Part shown: positions 1 through 6,670 of the stretch, piece by piece
Layout of the letters: the number at the start of each line of letters is the position of its first letter
How positions within the stretch are numbered: position 1 is the stretch's first letter
Assembly: GCA_003222235.1 (NCBI GenBank)
Contig: QHVD01000302.1
Location: forward strand, 1-12,146
Direction: 5' to 3'
Source of the DNA: Gemmatimonadota bacterium
GTDB taxonomy: Bacteria > Gemmatimonadota > Gemmatimonadetes > Gemmatimonadales > GWC2-71-9
DNA: 12,146 nucleotides
The notes under the pieces: model-generated
Told to the model about the DNA's origin: nothing
What the model saw: the letters and a program-made list of their open reading frames with translations, nothing else
Database searches by the model: none
Made by a program: the position numbers and the translations under genes

Positions 1-78
1 CTGTATCTCCTGCGAGGGTTCGGGATCACGGCGTGGACGCACGCGCTCTACGACGTATCACTGCTGGTGATACGGTAA
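1..78 (+). CDS. C-terminal fragment of a possible CPBP-type membrane protein (cut by window edge)
   Basis: Frame 1 is open from the first base to a TAA at 76-78 and encodes the last 25 residues of a protein that begins outside the window. The fragment is hydrophobic and contains AWTHALYD followed by SLLVIR. A histidine inside a helix in the form HALYD/N resembles the third motif of CPBP (CAAX protease/bacteriocin-processing) intramembrane proteases, which would make this a multi-pass membrane protein. That assignment rests on only about eight residues and is tentative. Only four bases separate its stop from the stop of the convergent ligase gene, which supports it being a real gene end. A chance open frame in GC-rich DNA is the alternative. 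Confidence 0.45.
   Translation: MYLLRGFGITAWTHALYDVSLLVIR
55..73. other. Short hairpin at the convergent gene ends
   Basis: GTATCAC (55-61) and GTGATAC (67-73) form a perfect 7-bp inverted repeat with a 5-base loop. It sits just inside the end of the plus-strand fragment and close to the ligase stop at 83-85. The position suits a shared transcription-stop structure for two converging genes. The stem is short and no T-run follows on either strand, so it is not a convincing intrinsic terminator. Confidence 0.3.
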
Positions 79-82
79 ACAG

Positions 83-1660
83 TTACGGACGCACGTGCGC
101 TTTTGCCAGCTCCCGTAACCTGAAGCGTTGGATCTTCCCCGTCGCCGTCTTCGGCAGCTCCGGAACGAACACGATCCAGCGCGGATACTTGTAGGGCGCG
201 AGCCGACTCTTCACGAAGGCCTTGAGCTCTTCTTCCAGCGCCTGAGTCGGCGGCCGGCCGGGGACGAGCACGACGAATGCGAGCGGTTTGACGAGCTCGT
301 CCTGGTCGGACGCGCCGACGACGCCCGCCTCCACGACCGCCGGGTGCTCGGCCAGGGCGCTCTCCACCTCCGCGGGCGAGACCCAGATCCCGCCCGCCTT
401 GATCATGTCGTCGGCGCGGCCGGCGTACCAGAAGTAGCCGTCCGCGTCGCGCCGGTACTTGTCGCCCGTCCGCAGCCACTCGCCTACGATCGTTTGCTTC
501 GTGAGCTCGTGCTGGTTCCAGTATGCCGAGCACGCGCTGTCGCCCCTGACGAGGAGATTGCCGACCTCACCGGTCCGAACCTCACGGCCCTCGTCGTCCG
601 CGACCTTCGCGTCGTAGCCCGGCACGAGCGTGCCGCTCGAGCCGGGCCGGACGTGCCCCCGCCGGTTCGCGATGAAGGTGTGGCACAGCTCGGTCGTGCC
701 GATCCCGTCGAGGATCTCGAGCCCGAACTTCTGGAGCCAGCGCTCGTAGATCACCTTCGGCAAGGGCTCCCCCGCCGAGAGGCACAGCCGCACCGAACGC
801 AGGTCGTACGTGCGTTCGGCGTCGGGCACCTGCAGCAGGGCCGCGTACGCGGTGGGGACCGCGAAGAACAGCGTGGGCCGCTCGCTGGCGATGATCTCGA
901 ACACTTTCGCCGGCTCCGGGCGGCCGGGGTAGAGCACGGTCGAGGCCCCGACGTGGAACGGGAAATAGAGTGCATTGCCCAGGCCGTAGGCGAAGAACAG
1001 CTTCGCGACCGAAAACGTGCGGTCATCCGGCCCGATCTCCAGCACGTGCCGCCCGTACGCCTCGCAGCACATCGGCATGTCGTGCTGGAGGTGCACCGCG
1101 GCCTTCGGGACGCCGGTGGTCCCCGACGTGTAGAGCCAGAAGACGACATCGTCCCTCGTCGTCTCGGCGGGGGTCAAGGCGTCGGGCTCGCCCGCGAGCA
1201 GATCCCCGAGTGCGAGCTGGCCCGGGCCGGCCGCGCCCGCCACCACGAGATGCTTCAGATATTTCAGCCCAGACCGGACTTCCTCGACCGCCGGCGCCAG
1301 CTCGTCGCTCACGATCGCGGCCGCGGCACGGCTGTCGTTGAGCATGTACTCGTAGTCTCGCGGCTTGAGGAGGGTATTGGTGGGGACCGGCACGGCTCCG
1401 ATCTTGATCGCCCCCCAGAAGGCGTACGCGAGCTCGGGGCCGTCCCGGAGCAGCAGCAACACACGCTCCTCCATTCGGACGCCGAGTCGGCGGAGCGCGT
1501 TGCCGAGTCGGTTGGCGCCGGCGTACACGTCGCCGTAGGTGAGTGAGCGCCCCTCGGAGCGGATCGCGAGTCGGGCGGCGCGGCCTTCGTGCACATGCCG
1601 GTCCACGAACCAGGCGGCGGCGTTGAAGTGGCGCGACAGCTCCAGGGAATTACCGGTCAC
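83..1660 (-). CDS. Benzoate-CoA ligase family protein (AMP-dependent acyl-CoA synthetase)
   Basis: A 525-residue cytoplasmic ANL-superfamily enzyme that would activate a carboxylic acid with ATP to an acyl-adenylate and then to the CoA thioester. The phosphate-binding loop YTSGTTGVPK is at residues 177-186. It is followed by GIGTTELCH (A5-like), WLRTGDKYRR and GRADDMIKAGG (A7/A8 hinge). The C-terminal PKTATGKIQR carries the catalytic lysine at residue 509. The SGT-V-GYDAKV region and overall length fit the benzoate-CoA ligase branch (benzoate, aminobenzoate or hydroxybenzoate), but the acid cannot be read from sequence; a phenylacetate or aliphatic acid is possible. The start is GTG at 1660, with a GCGGA stretch 9 bases upstream. 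It follows the minus-strand operon after about 230 bp of repeats, so it may be co-transcribed or have its own promoter. Confidence 0.9.
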   Translation of the reverse strand: MTGNSLELSRHFNAAAWFVDRHVHEGRAARLAIRSEGRSLTYGDVYAGANRLGNALRRLGVRMEERVLLLLRDGPELAYAFWGAIKIGAVPVPTNTLLKPRDYEYMLNDSRAAAAIVSDELAPAVEEVRSGLKYLKHLVVAGAAGPGQLALGDLLAGEPDALTPAETTRDDVVFWLYTSGTTGVPKAAVHLQHDMPMCCEAYGRHVLEIGPDDRTFSVAKLFFAYGLGNALYFPFHVGASTVLYPGRPEPAKVFEIIASERPTLFFAVPTAYAALLQVPDAERTYDLRSVRLCLSAGEPLPKVIYERWLQKFGLEILDGIGTTELCHTFIANRRGHVRPGSSGTLVPGYDAKVADDEGREVRTGEVGNLLVRGDSACSAYWNQHELTKQTIVGEWLRTGDKYRRDADGYFWYAGRADDMIKAGGIWVSPAEVESALAEHPAVVEAGVVGASDQDELVKPLAFVVLVPGRPPTQALEEELKAFVKSRLAPYKYPRWIVFVPELPKTATGKIQRFRLRELAKAHVRP

Positions 1661-1748
1661 GTGCTGAATTCCGCCACGCTCTCGTCCTCCTTCCTTCGAG
1701 AGAAGATGTCACCCTCACGGGCGTCCGGCAAAAGGCTCCGCAAGAGAA

Positions 1749-1773
1749 AGTCCTCACCTTCTGGGTGAGGACT
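1749..1773. repeat. Inverted repeat (10-bp stem) in the gap between ligase and DUF885 gene
   Basis: AGTCCTCACC (1749-1758) and its exact reverse complement GGTGAGGACT (1764-1773) flank a 5-base loop. The right arm recurs in the same orientation at 1839-1848 and 1868-1877, and as nine matching bases at 1881-1889. This makes it one member of a local repeat family rather than an isolated terminator. In the minus-strand transcript it lies between the DUF885 stop and the ligase start and could attenuate or stabilise the message. No T-run is seen. Confidence 0.7.
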
Positions 1774-1808
1774 CAAGAAGGGTCGGCGCCGAAGACTCAG
1801 GGTGAGTT

Positions 1809-1833
1809 CCCCCTCTCCCGAAGGGAGAGGGGG
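1809..1833. repeat. Strong GC hairpin (11-bp perfect stem, 3-base loop)
   Basis: CCCCCTCTCCC (1809-1819) pairs perfectly with GGGAGAGGGGG (1823-1833) around the loop GAA. Palindromes of this CCCTCTCCC-GGGAGAGGG type are common dispersed intergenic repeats in GC-rich bacterial genomes (recollection, not searched). It lies between the DUF885 stop and the ligase start. It may act as a REP-like mRNA-stabilising or terminating element, but it has no T-tract. Confidence 0.75.
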
Positions 1834-1877
1834 CCAGGGGTGAGGACTAAACTGAGAGCGGGCCAGGGGTGAGGACT
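1831..1877. repeat. 18-bp perfect direct repeat pair
   Basis: GGGCCAGGGGTGAGGACT occurs at 1831-1848 and again at 1860-1877, separated by 11 bases, with a further GGTGAGGAC at 1881-1889. The first copy starts inside the right arm of the hairpin at 1809-1833, so hairpin and direct repeats form one composite dispersed-repeat cluster. It ends at the DUF885 stop codon (1890-1892). Confidence 0.8.
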
Positions 1878-1889
1878 CAAGGTGAGGAC

Positions 1890-3641
1890 CTACCGGGCCC
1901 CGGCGATCCAGCGTTCGATCTTCTCGCGCAGCATGGGCAGGGGTAGCGCGCCGTCCTCCAGCACGTGGTCGTGAAACGTCTTGATGTCGAACCGCGGGCC
2001 GAAGGCCTGCTCCGCGAACGCCCGCAGGCGCCGAATCTCCAGCCGTCCCAGCGCGTAGGAGAGCCCCTGCGCCGGCCACACCGGGCAGCGGTCCACGGCC
2101 ACCTCGGCACGGACACGCGGCACGCGCGTGTGCGCCTCGATGTAGTCGATGCCGTCGTCGCGCGTCCAGTTGAACGCGTTGATCCCGGTGTCCGTCACGA
2201 GCAGCGTCGCGGAAAGCGTCAGGTCCGCGAGCTCACCGAGCCGCGTCGTGTCGGACGAGTACAGCCCCATCTCGTCCGCGAGCTGCTCGGCGTACTCCGC
2301 CCACCCTTCGCCGAACCCCGGCGACCAGAAATAGCGGGCGATCGCGGGGATGGCTGCCCCGCGCTCGAGCGCGATCGTTCCCTGCAGGTGATGCCCCGGA
2401 ATCGTTTCGTGGAAGGTCAACGGCTCCAGGTCCCCACGGGACTTGTGCTTCGGATCGTACGTGCTGAGGAGGAAGCGGCCCGGCCGGCTCCCGTCCTCGG
2501 CCGGCGCCATCCACTCTCCCACGCTCTGGCGCTCTTGAAAAGCCGGGTACGGCTCCACGACGACGTCTGCCCGGGGAACGATGCCGAACCAGCGCGGCAT
2601 CCCCGCCTTGGCGCGCGCCAGCGCCGTCCGGGCGTACGCCAGCATCTCGTCGCGCGAGCGGAAGGTGTACTTGCGGTCGCTCCTCATGCGCTTGAGCAGC
2701 CCGCTCACGTCCCGAGTCCCGAAGCTCCGCTCGGCGATCGCCCGCATCTCGGCCTCGAGCTCCGCGACGGCCGCGCGACCCAGCCGGTGAATCGAATCGG
2801 GCGAGAGCGCGAGCCCGGTCGTCGCTCGGATGCTCGCGCGATAGCAGGCGAAGCCATCGGGATTCGCCGCCACGCCGATCGCCTTGCGGGCGTTCGGGAG
2901 GTACTCCTTCGCCAGGAAGTCCCGATAGCGGCGCACCGCCGGAGTGATGTCCGTCTCGATGATGCGCCCCAGCTCGGCGCGAAACGCGGGCGAGGAATCG
3001 CGCAGCGCGGGCGCGAACAGCGGTGAGCGCTCGCGGGAGGTCTTGAGTAAGGTCTTGAGCTCCGCGAGCACCAGCCGCACGTTGCCCTGGGGCGCCGAGT
3101 AGCCCAACCGCAAGCCTTCGCGCTGGTTCGCGATCTGGCCCGCGATGTAGCCGGGGATGGCCCGCCACCGCACGAGCACCTGAGCGCGCCGCGCCTCCGT
3201 GCCGACGGGCTGCGCCGCCGCCAGGGCGGCGACGGTCGGCAGCCACCCGCCGTCTGCCTGGCTCACGTTCCAGAGCGGGTAGCGGCACACGCGCGTCGCG
3301 ATCGACCCCTCGAGCGACGCGCGCATGATCGCGTAGGCAATCCACTCCGGCCGTCCCACGAGCGCCGACCGATCGATCCGCCGCAGGTCCGCCAGCCACG
3401 CGTCTTCCCGCGCCTGCCACCGCGCGGTGGCGTCGGGCGACTCGTCGGGAAACCGGTCGTGGTGAAAGCCCGCCACACCGTCGAGGGTCGCCTCGTCGGG
3501 ATGACGCTCGAAGTAGGCGGTGACGTAGGAGTCGGACAGCTGCCGCACCCGGGCCGCGAGCGAGTCCCGCTCGCTCGCCTGCGCGGCGGCGCACGCCGCG
3601 CCCACGAGGAGGGCGCCGGCAACCGTGGCGGCGCGGCTCAT
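1890..3641 (-). CDS. Secreted DUF885 family protein (probable zinc metallopeptidase)
   Basis: A 583-residue protein with an N-terminal Sec-type signal (SRAATVAGALLVGAACAAAQA, cleavage likely near residue 22-25), so periplasmic or exported. It carries the DUF885 hallmark HETIPGHHLQ: H411 and E412 start an HExxxxH zinc-site pattern ending at H417/H418. GFGEGWAEYAE follows at about residues 442-452, with E445 and E449 as candidate third ligand or partner. The family is thought to be peptidase-like; the substrate is unknown. The start is the ATG at 3641-3639, which overlaps the CoA-transferase B stop (ATGA), implying translational coupling. A longer frame running back to 3749 would lie inside that gene and hide the signal peptide. 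An exported hydrolase coupled to a cytoplasmic CoA-transferase is unusual and hints that its product feeds the pathway. Confidence 0.88.
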   Translation of the reverse strand: MSRAATVAGALLVGAACAAAQASERDSLAARVRQLSDSYVTAYFERHPDEATLDGVAGFHHDRFPDESPDATARWQAREDAWLADLRRIDRSALVGRPEWIAYAIMRASLEGSIATRVCRYPLWNVSQADGGWLPTVAALAAAQPVGTEARRAQVLVRWRAIPGYIAGQIANQREGLRLGYSAPQGNVRLVLAELKTLLKTSRERSPLFAPALRDSSPAFRAELGRIIETDITPAVRRYRDFLAKEYLPNARKAIGVAANPDGFACYRASIRATTGLALSPDSIHRLGRAAVAELEAEMRAIAERSFGTRDVSGLLKRMRSDRKYTFRSRDEMLAYARTALARAKAGMPRWFGIVPRADVVVEPYPAFQERQSVGEWMAPAEDGSRPGRFLLSTYDPKHKSRGDLEPLTFHETIPGHHLQGTIALERGAAIPAIARYFWSPGFGEGWAEYAEQLADEMGLYSSDTTRLGELADLTLSATLLVTDTGINAFNWTRDDGIDYIEAHTRVPRVRAEVAVDRCPVWPAQGLSYALGRLEIRRLRAFAEQAFGPRFDIKTFHDHVLEDGALPLPMLREKIERWIAGAR

Positions 3642-4381
3642 CCCTTGAGGTACAGCCGCCGCGGGTCCAGGACTTCGCGGAGTAGACGCACCTCGGTTGC
3701 GCTCGGGGGCTCGACCCGCCCAAGCCGCGGCCGGCGCCGGAGCGACCACCCCACCTCACGCCGCACGTCGGCGTCGTCCACTCGGGGATAAAGCGCCGCG
3801 AGCACCATCTCACCCGTCGCTTCGTCCGCCTCGAGGATCGCCTTGTCGGTGATCACCTTCACCGGCCCCGCCCCGGGCATCCCGAGCCGGCTGCGGGGAA
3901 CCCCGTCGTGACGCTGGCCCGGACTCGTGATGAAGTCCACACGTTCGGGGAACGCGCGCAGGCTGAGCTTGCTGACGATCAGGAGCCGTCGCGCGTGGAT
4001 CGCGATCTCGGCGGCGCCGCCGCTGCCCGGGAGGCGCACGGCCGGTCGCTCGTACGAGCCGACCACGGTCGTGTTGATGTTGCCGTAGCGGTCTACCTGG
4101 GCACCGCCCAGGAACCCGACCTCGATCCTGCCGCTCTGCAAGATCGACTGGAATACGTCGGCCATCCCGCAGACCATCGAGGACCCCGTGACGAGCGCCG
4201 GGTCGCCGATGGACACGGGCAGCCGCTCCGGGACGGCGCCGATCGCCCCCGATTCGTAGATCAGCACGAGCCGCGGCGCGTGGGTGCGGCGCGCCAGGTT
4301 GCACGCGAGGTTCGGAAGCCCGATCCCGACGAACACGACCTCTCCGTCGCGCAGCTCACGCGCCGCGACGGCGGCCATCAT
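3638..4381 (-). CDS. CoA-transferase family I, subunit B (glutaconate/3-oxoadipate CoA-transferase-like)
   Basis: A 247-residue beta subunit of a family I CoA-transferase, which moves CoA between an acyl-CoA and a free acid through a glutamyl-CoA thioester. The catalytic glutamate is in LIYESGAIG at residue 43 (counted from 4381). GGAQVDRYGNINTT lies near residues 95-110, and the C-terminal DEATGEMVLAALYP and REVLDPRRLYL blocks are typical of GctB-like proteins. A full-length partner subunit A lies 25 bp upstream. I use ATG 4381; ATG 4378 is equally possible. The frame continues upstream as YTPDE, a block I associate with this family's N-terminus, but the only possible start before the stop at 4421-4423 would be ATT at 4420. 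Substrate pair unknown. Its stop overlaps the DUF885 start by four bases. Confidence 0.88.
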   Translation of the reverse strand: MMAAVAARELRDGEVVFVGIGLPNLACNLARRTHAPRLVLIYESGAIGAVPERLPVSIGDPALVTGSSMVCGMADVFQSILQSGRIEVGFLGGAQVDRYGNINTTVVGSYERPAVRLPGSGGAAEIAIHARRLLIVSKLSLRAFPERVDFITSPGQRHDGVPRSRLGMPGAGPVKVITDKAILEADEATGEMVLAALYPRVDDADVRREVGWSLRRRPRLGRVEPPSATEVRLLREVLDPRRLYLKG

Positions 4382-4406
4382 CTCGTCCGGCGTGTAAGGG
4401 GCGGTG

Positions 4407-5342
4407 CTAGAAGCCGTAATTCACTCCGCTGGAGAAGCGTTCTCCCGCCCTGAGCCTGGCGGCCAGTCCCGGCTGCTTGCGCACGTAGGCGGCCCGGTCC
4501 GGGACCGCGTAGATGAACTCGTCGAGATAGCGCGCCAGCTTGTCGGGGTCGCGGGAGATCGGCTCCCACGCCAGATAGAAGTCGTTGTCGCGGTCGTAAT
4601 AGCCCTGGACGTAGGACGGGTGCGCGCCCCACGGCTCGACCACGACGCCGTGCACGATCATCCCGGGGATGACGGTCCGGTTCGGGTCGGAGCGGATGAC
4701 CGATTGGTCCACCAGCTCCTCCACGACCACGATCACGCGCTGCGAGGCGAACGCCGCTTCCTTCTGCACGCCGAGCAGTCCCCAGATCTGCGTGTTGCCT
4801 TCCGCATCGGCTCGCTGGGCGTGGACGATCGTCACCTCCGGGTTCAAGGCGGGTACGGTCGCGAGCTGCTCACCGGTGTAGGGACACGTGACCGTCCTGA
4901 TGCGCGGGTTCACGCGTGGCAAGTCCGTGCCCATGTAGTTCCGCAGCGGCCAGAACGGAAGCCGCGCCGCGCCCGCCGAGAACCGGGCCACCATTCCGAA
5001 ATGGGAGTACTCCTCTATTTCCAGGGGCGCCGCGCCCTTCCCCTCGACGGCACGCCGGAAGGCATGCAGCGAGCCGACGCCGGGGTTGCCCGCCCACGAG
5101 AAGGTGAGCTTCCGCGCGCACCCGGCGGCGATCATCTGGTCGTAGATCAGATCGGGCGTGAGGCGGGCCAGAGTGAGGTTGCGGCGGCCCTGCCGGATGA
5201 TCTCGTGCCCCGCGGCAAAGCAGATCAGGTGGGTGAACCCCTCGATGACGACCGTGTCGCCGTCGTGGACGAAGCGCGCGACGGCGTCGCGCATGGACAT
5301 GACCTTGGAGACGTCCCTCAGTCCGCCATCTCTCGCAGACAC
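4407..5342 (-). CDS. CoA-transferase family I, subunit A (glutaconate CoA-transferase-like)
   Basis: About 311 residues (fewer if a later start is used). This is the alpha partner of the beta subunit just downstream; together they would form a cytoplasmic heteromeric CoA-transferase. SKVMSMRDAVARFVHDGD leads into the glycine-rich EGFTHL (residues 34-39). Further landmarks are FSWAGNPGVGSLH, VTCPYTGEQLA, DAEGNTQIWG and EPWGAHPSYVQGYYDRDND, a pattern typical of GctA-like subunits. The start is uncertain. GTG at 5342 gives a 25-bp overlap with the aminotransferase gene. ATG at 5300 or at 5294 (AAGG eight bases before) would start at VMSM or SMRD and match family N-termini about as well. IpdA-type ring-cleaving hydrolases share this fold, but the intact catalytic glutamate in subunit B favours true CoA transfer. 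Confidence 0.87.
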   Translation of the reverse strand: MSARDGGLRDVSKVMSMRDAVARFVHDGDTVVIEGFTHLICFAAGHEIIRQGRRNLTLARLTPDLIYDQMIAAGCARKLTFSWAGNPGVGSLHAFRRAVEGKGAAPLEIEEYSHFGMVARFSAGAARLPFWPLRNYMGTDLPRVNPRIRTVTCPYTGEQLATVPALNPEVTIVHAQRADAEGNTQIWGLLGVQKEAAFASQRVIVVVEELVDQSVIRSDPNRTVIPGMIVHGVVVEPWGAHPSYVQGYYDRDNDFYLAWEPISRDPDKLARYLDEFIYAVPDRAAYVRKQPGLAARLRAGERFSSGVNYGF

Positions 5343-6670
5343 TCTTCGATGATCCGCAGCGCCGTGTCCACGTCGTACTCGTCGATGACGAGCGGCGGCG
5401 CCAGTCGGAGCGTGCTCCTTCCCGCGCCCAGAAGCAGCAGACCCTTCTTGAACGCCCGCTCCACGAGGTCGTGCGGGATCGCCGGCGCGGGCTCCCGGGT
5501 ATCGCGGCCCTCCACGAACTCCACTCCGATCATGAGGCCCCGACCCCGCACGTCGCCGATGGAGGGGTACCGCTCCTGCAGGCGGCGGAGACCGGCGAAC
5601 AGCCGCTCCCCCATCGTGGTGACGCCGGGGAGCAGCTCGTGCTCAACGAGGTCGATGGTTGCGAGCGCCGCGGCGCAGCAGACGGGGTTGCCGCCGAACG
5701 TGCTGCCGTGTGTCCCGGGCTGCCACCGCATGACCGACTCCTTCGCGATGATGGCCCCGACCGGCATCCCACTCGCGAGCCCCTTGGAGACCAGCAGCAC
5801 GTCGGGCTCCAGGCCATCGTACTCGCAGGCGAACATCTTTCCCGTCCGCCCGATGCCGGTCTGCACCTCGTCGCACACGAGCAGGATGCCATGACGATCG
5901 CACAGCTCGCGCAGCGCCTTGAGGTAGCCCGGGGGAGGCACGATGTAGCCGCCTTCGCCCTGAATCGGCTCGACGAAGATGGCCGCCACGTCCTGCGGAT
6001 CGACCTTCTTCACGAACAGGTCGTCCTCGATCGCCGTCACGCACCGCATGGTGCACGCGGGCTCGCGCCGGCAGTAATCGCAGCGGTACCGGTAGCCATA
6101 GGGGACGTGATGGACCTCGGGCACGAACGGGCCGAACCCGGCCCGCTGCGCCGCCTTACTCGCCGTGAGGCTCAGGCCGCCCATCGTGCGCCCGTGGAAC
6201 GCGCCCGTGAATGCGATCAGCGCGGCACGACCCGTGGATTGGCGCGCCAGCTTGATCGCCCCCTCCACCGCCTCGGTGCCCGAGTTCGTGAGGAACACCC
6301 GCTTCTTGCTCGATCCTGGCGCGAGCCTCGCCAGGCGCTCGCACAGCGCTGCGAAGCCGTCGTAGTAGAAGTCGCTGCCGCAGATGTGCAGGAACCGGCT
6401 CGCCGCCTCCTGGATCGCACGCACCACCTTGGGATGGGCATGCCCCGTCGCGGCTACGGCGATGCCGCCCATGAAGTCGAGAAAGCGGTTCCCGTCCACG
6501 TCTTCCACGATCGCCCGCTCGCCGCGGGCGACGACCAGCGGGTATTCCTTGCGGTAGGACGTGGACGCCCAGCGGTCCTGGCGTTCCACGATCGCCCGGG
6601 CCTTCGGGCCCGGTGGCGTGACCACGATGCGGGGATAATCGCGACCCTCGTCGATCACCGTGCGGCTCAC
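5318..6670 (-). CDS. Class III PLP-dependent aminotransferase (4-aminobutyrate / acetylornithine type)
   Basis: A 450-residue cytoplasmic fold-type I transaminase that would move an amino group, probably from an omega-amino acid or diamine, to 2-oxoglutarate or pyruvate. CDEVQTGIGRTG carries the PLP-ring aspartate D267. LLVSKGLASGMPVGA carries the Schiff-base lysine K296; the 29-residue spacing between them matches 4-aminobutyrate aminotransferase. NSGTEAVEGAIKLAR and FHGRTMGGLSLT are the cofactor-phosphate and ring-contact regions. A cysteine cluster sits at C197, C200, C206 and C210. The start is GTG at 6670, giving SRTVIDEGRDYPRIVV; it overlaps the preceding aminotransferase stop as GTGA. 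Longer frames back to 6823 encode arginine-rich shadow inside that gene. Exact amino donor not determinable. Confidence 0.9.
   Translation of the reverse strand: MSRTVIDEGRDYPRIVVTPPGPKARAIVERQDRWASTSYRKEYPLVVARGERAIVEDVDGNRFLDFMGGIAVAATGHAHPKVVRAIQEAASRFLHICGSDFYYDGFAALCERLARLAPGSSKKRVFLTNSGTEAVEGAIKLARQSTGRAALIAFTGAFHGRTMGGLSLTASKAAQRAGFGPFVPEVHHVPYGYRYRCDYCRREPACTMRCVTAIEDDLFVKKVDPQDVAAIFVEPIQGEGGYIVPPPGYLKALRELCDRHGILLVCDEVQTGIGRTGKMFACEYDGLEPDVLLVSKGLASGMPVGAIIAKESVMRWQPGTHGSTFGGNPVCCAAALATIDLVEHELLPGVTTMGERLFAGLRRLQERYPSIGDVRGRGLMIGVEFVEGRDTREPAPAIPHDLVERAFKKGLLLLGAGRSTLRLAPPLVIDEYDVDTALRIIEECLREMAD

Noticed and set aside
128..1546. 472-codon plus-strand open frame
   Set aside because: It lies wholly antisense to the ligase gene, is rich in arginine, and shows no recognisable domain; GC-rich codon bias opens such shadow frames.
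1749..1833. Rho-independent terminator after the DUF885 gene
   Set aside because: The hairpins are strong but neither is followed by a T-run on the transcribed strand, and the arms recur as dispersed repeats.
3642..3749. 36-residue N-terminal extension of the DUF885 protein
   Set aside because: It would bury the signal peptide and lies inside the CoA-transferase B gene; the ATGA overlap start is far better.
4407..5342. IpdAB/IpdC-like steroid ring-cleavage module (CoA-transferase-like pair plus nitronate monooxygenase-like protein)
   Set aside because: Subunit B keeps the catalytic glutamate expected of true CoA-transferases, and the flavoprotein gene is in a separate, opposite-strand unit; no other steroid genes are present.
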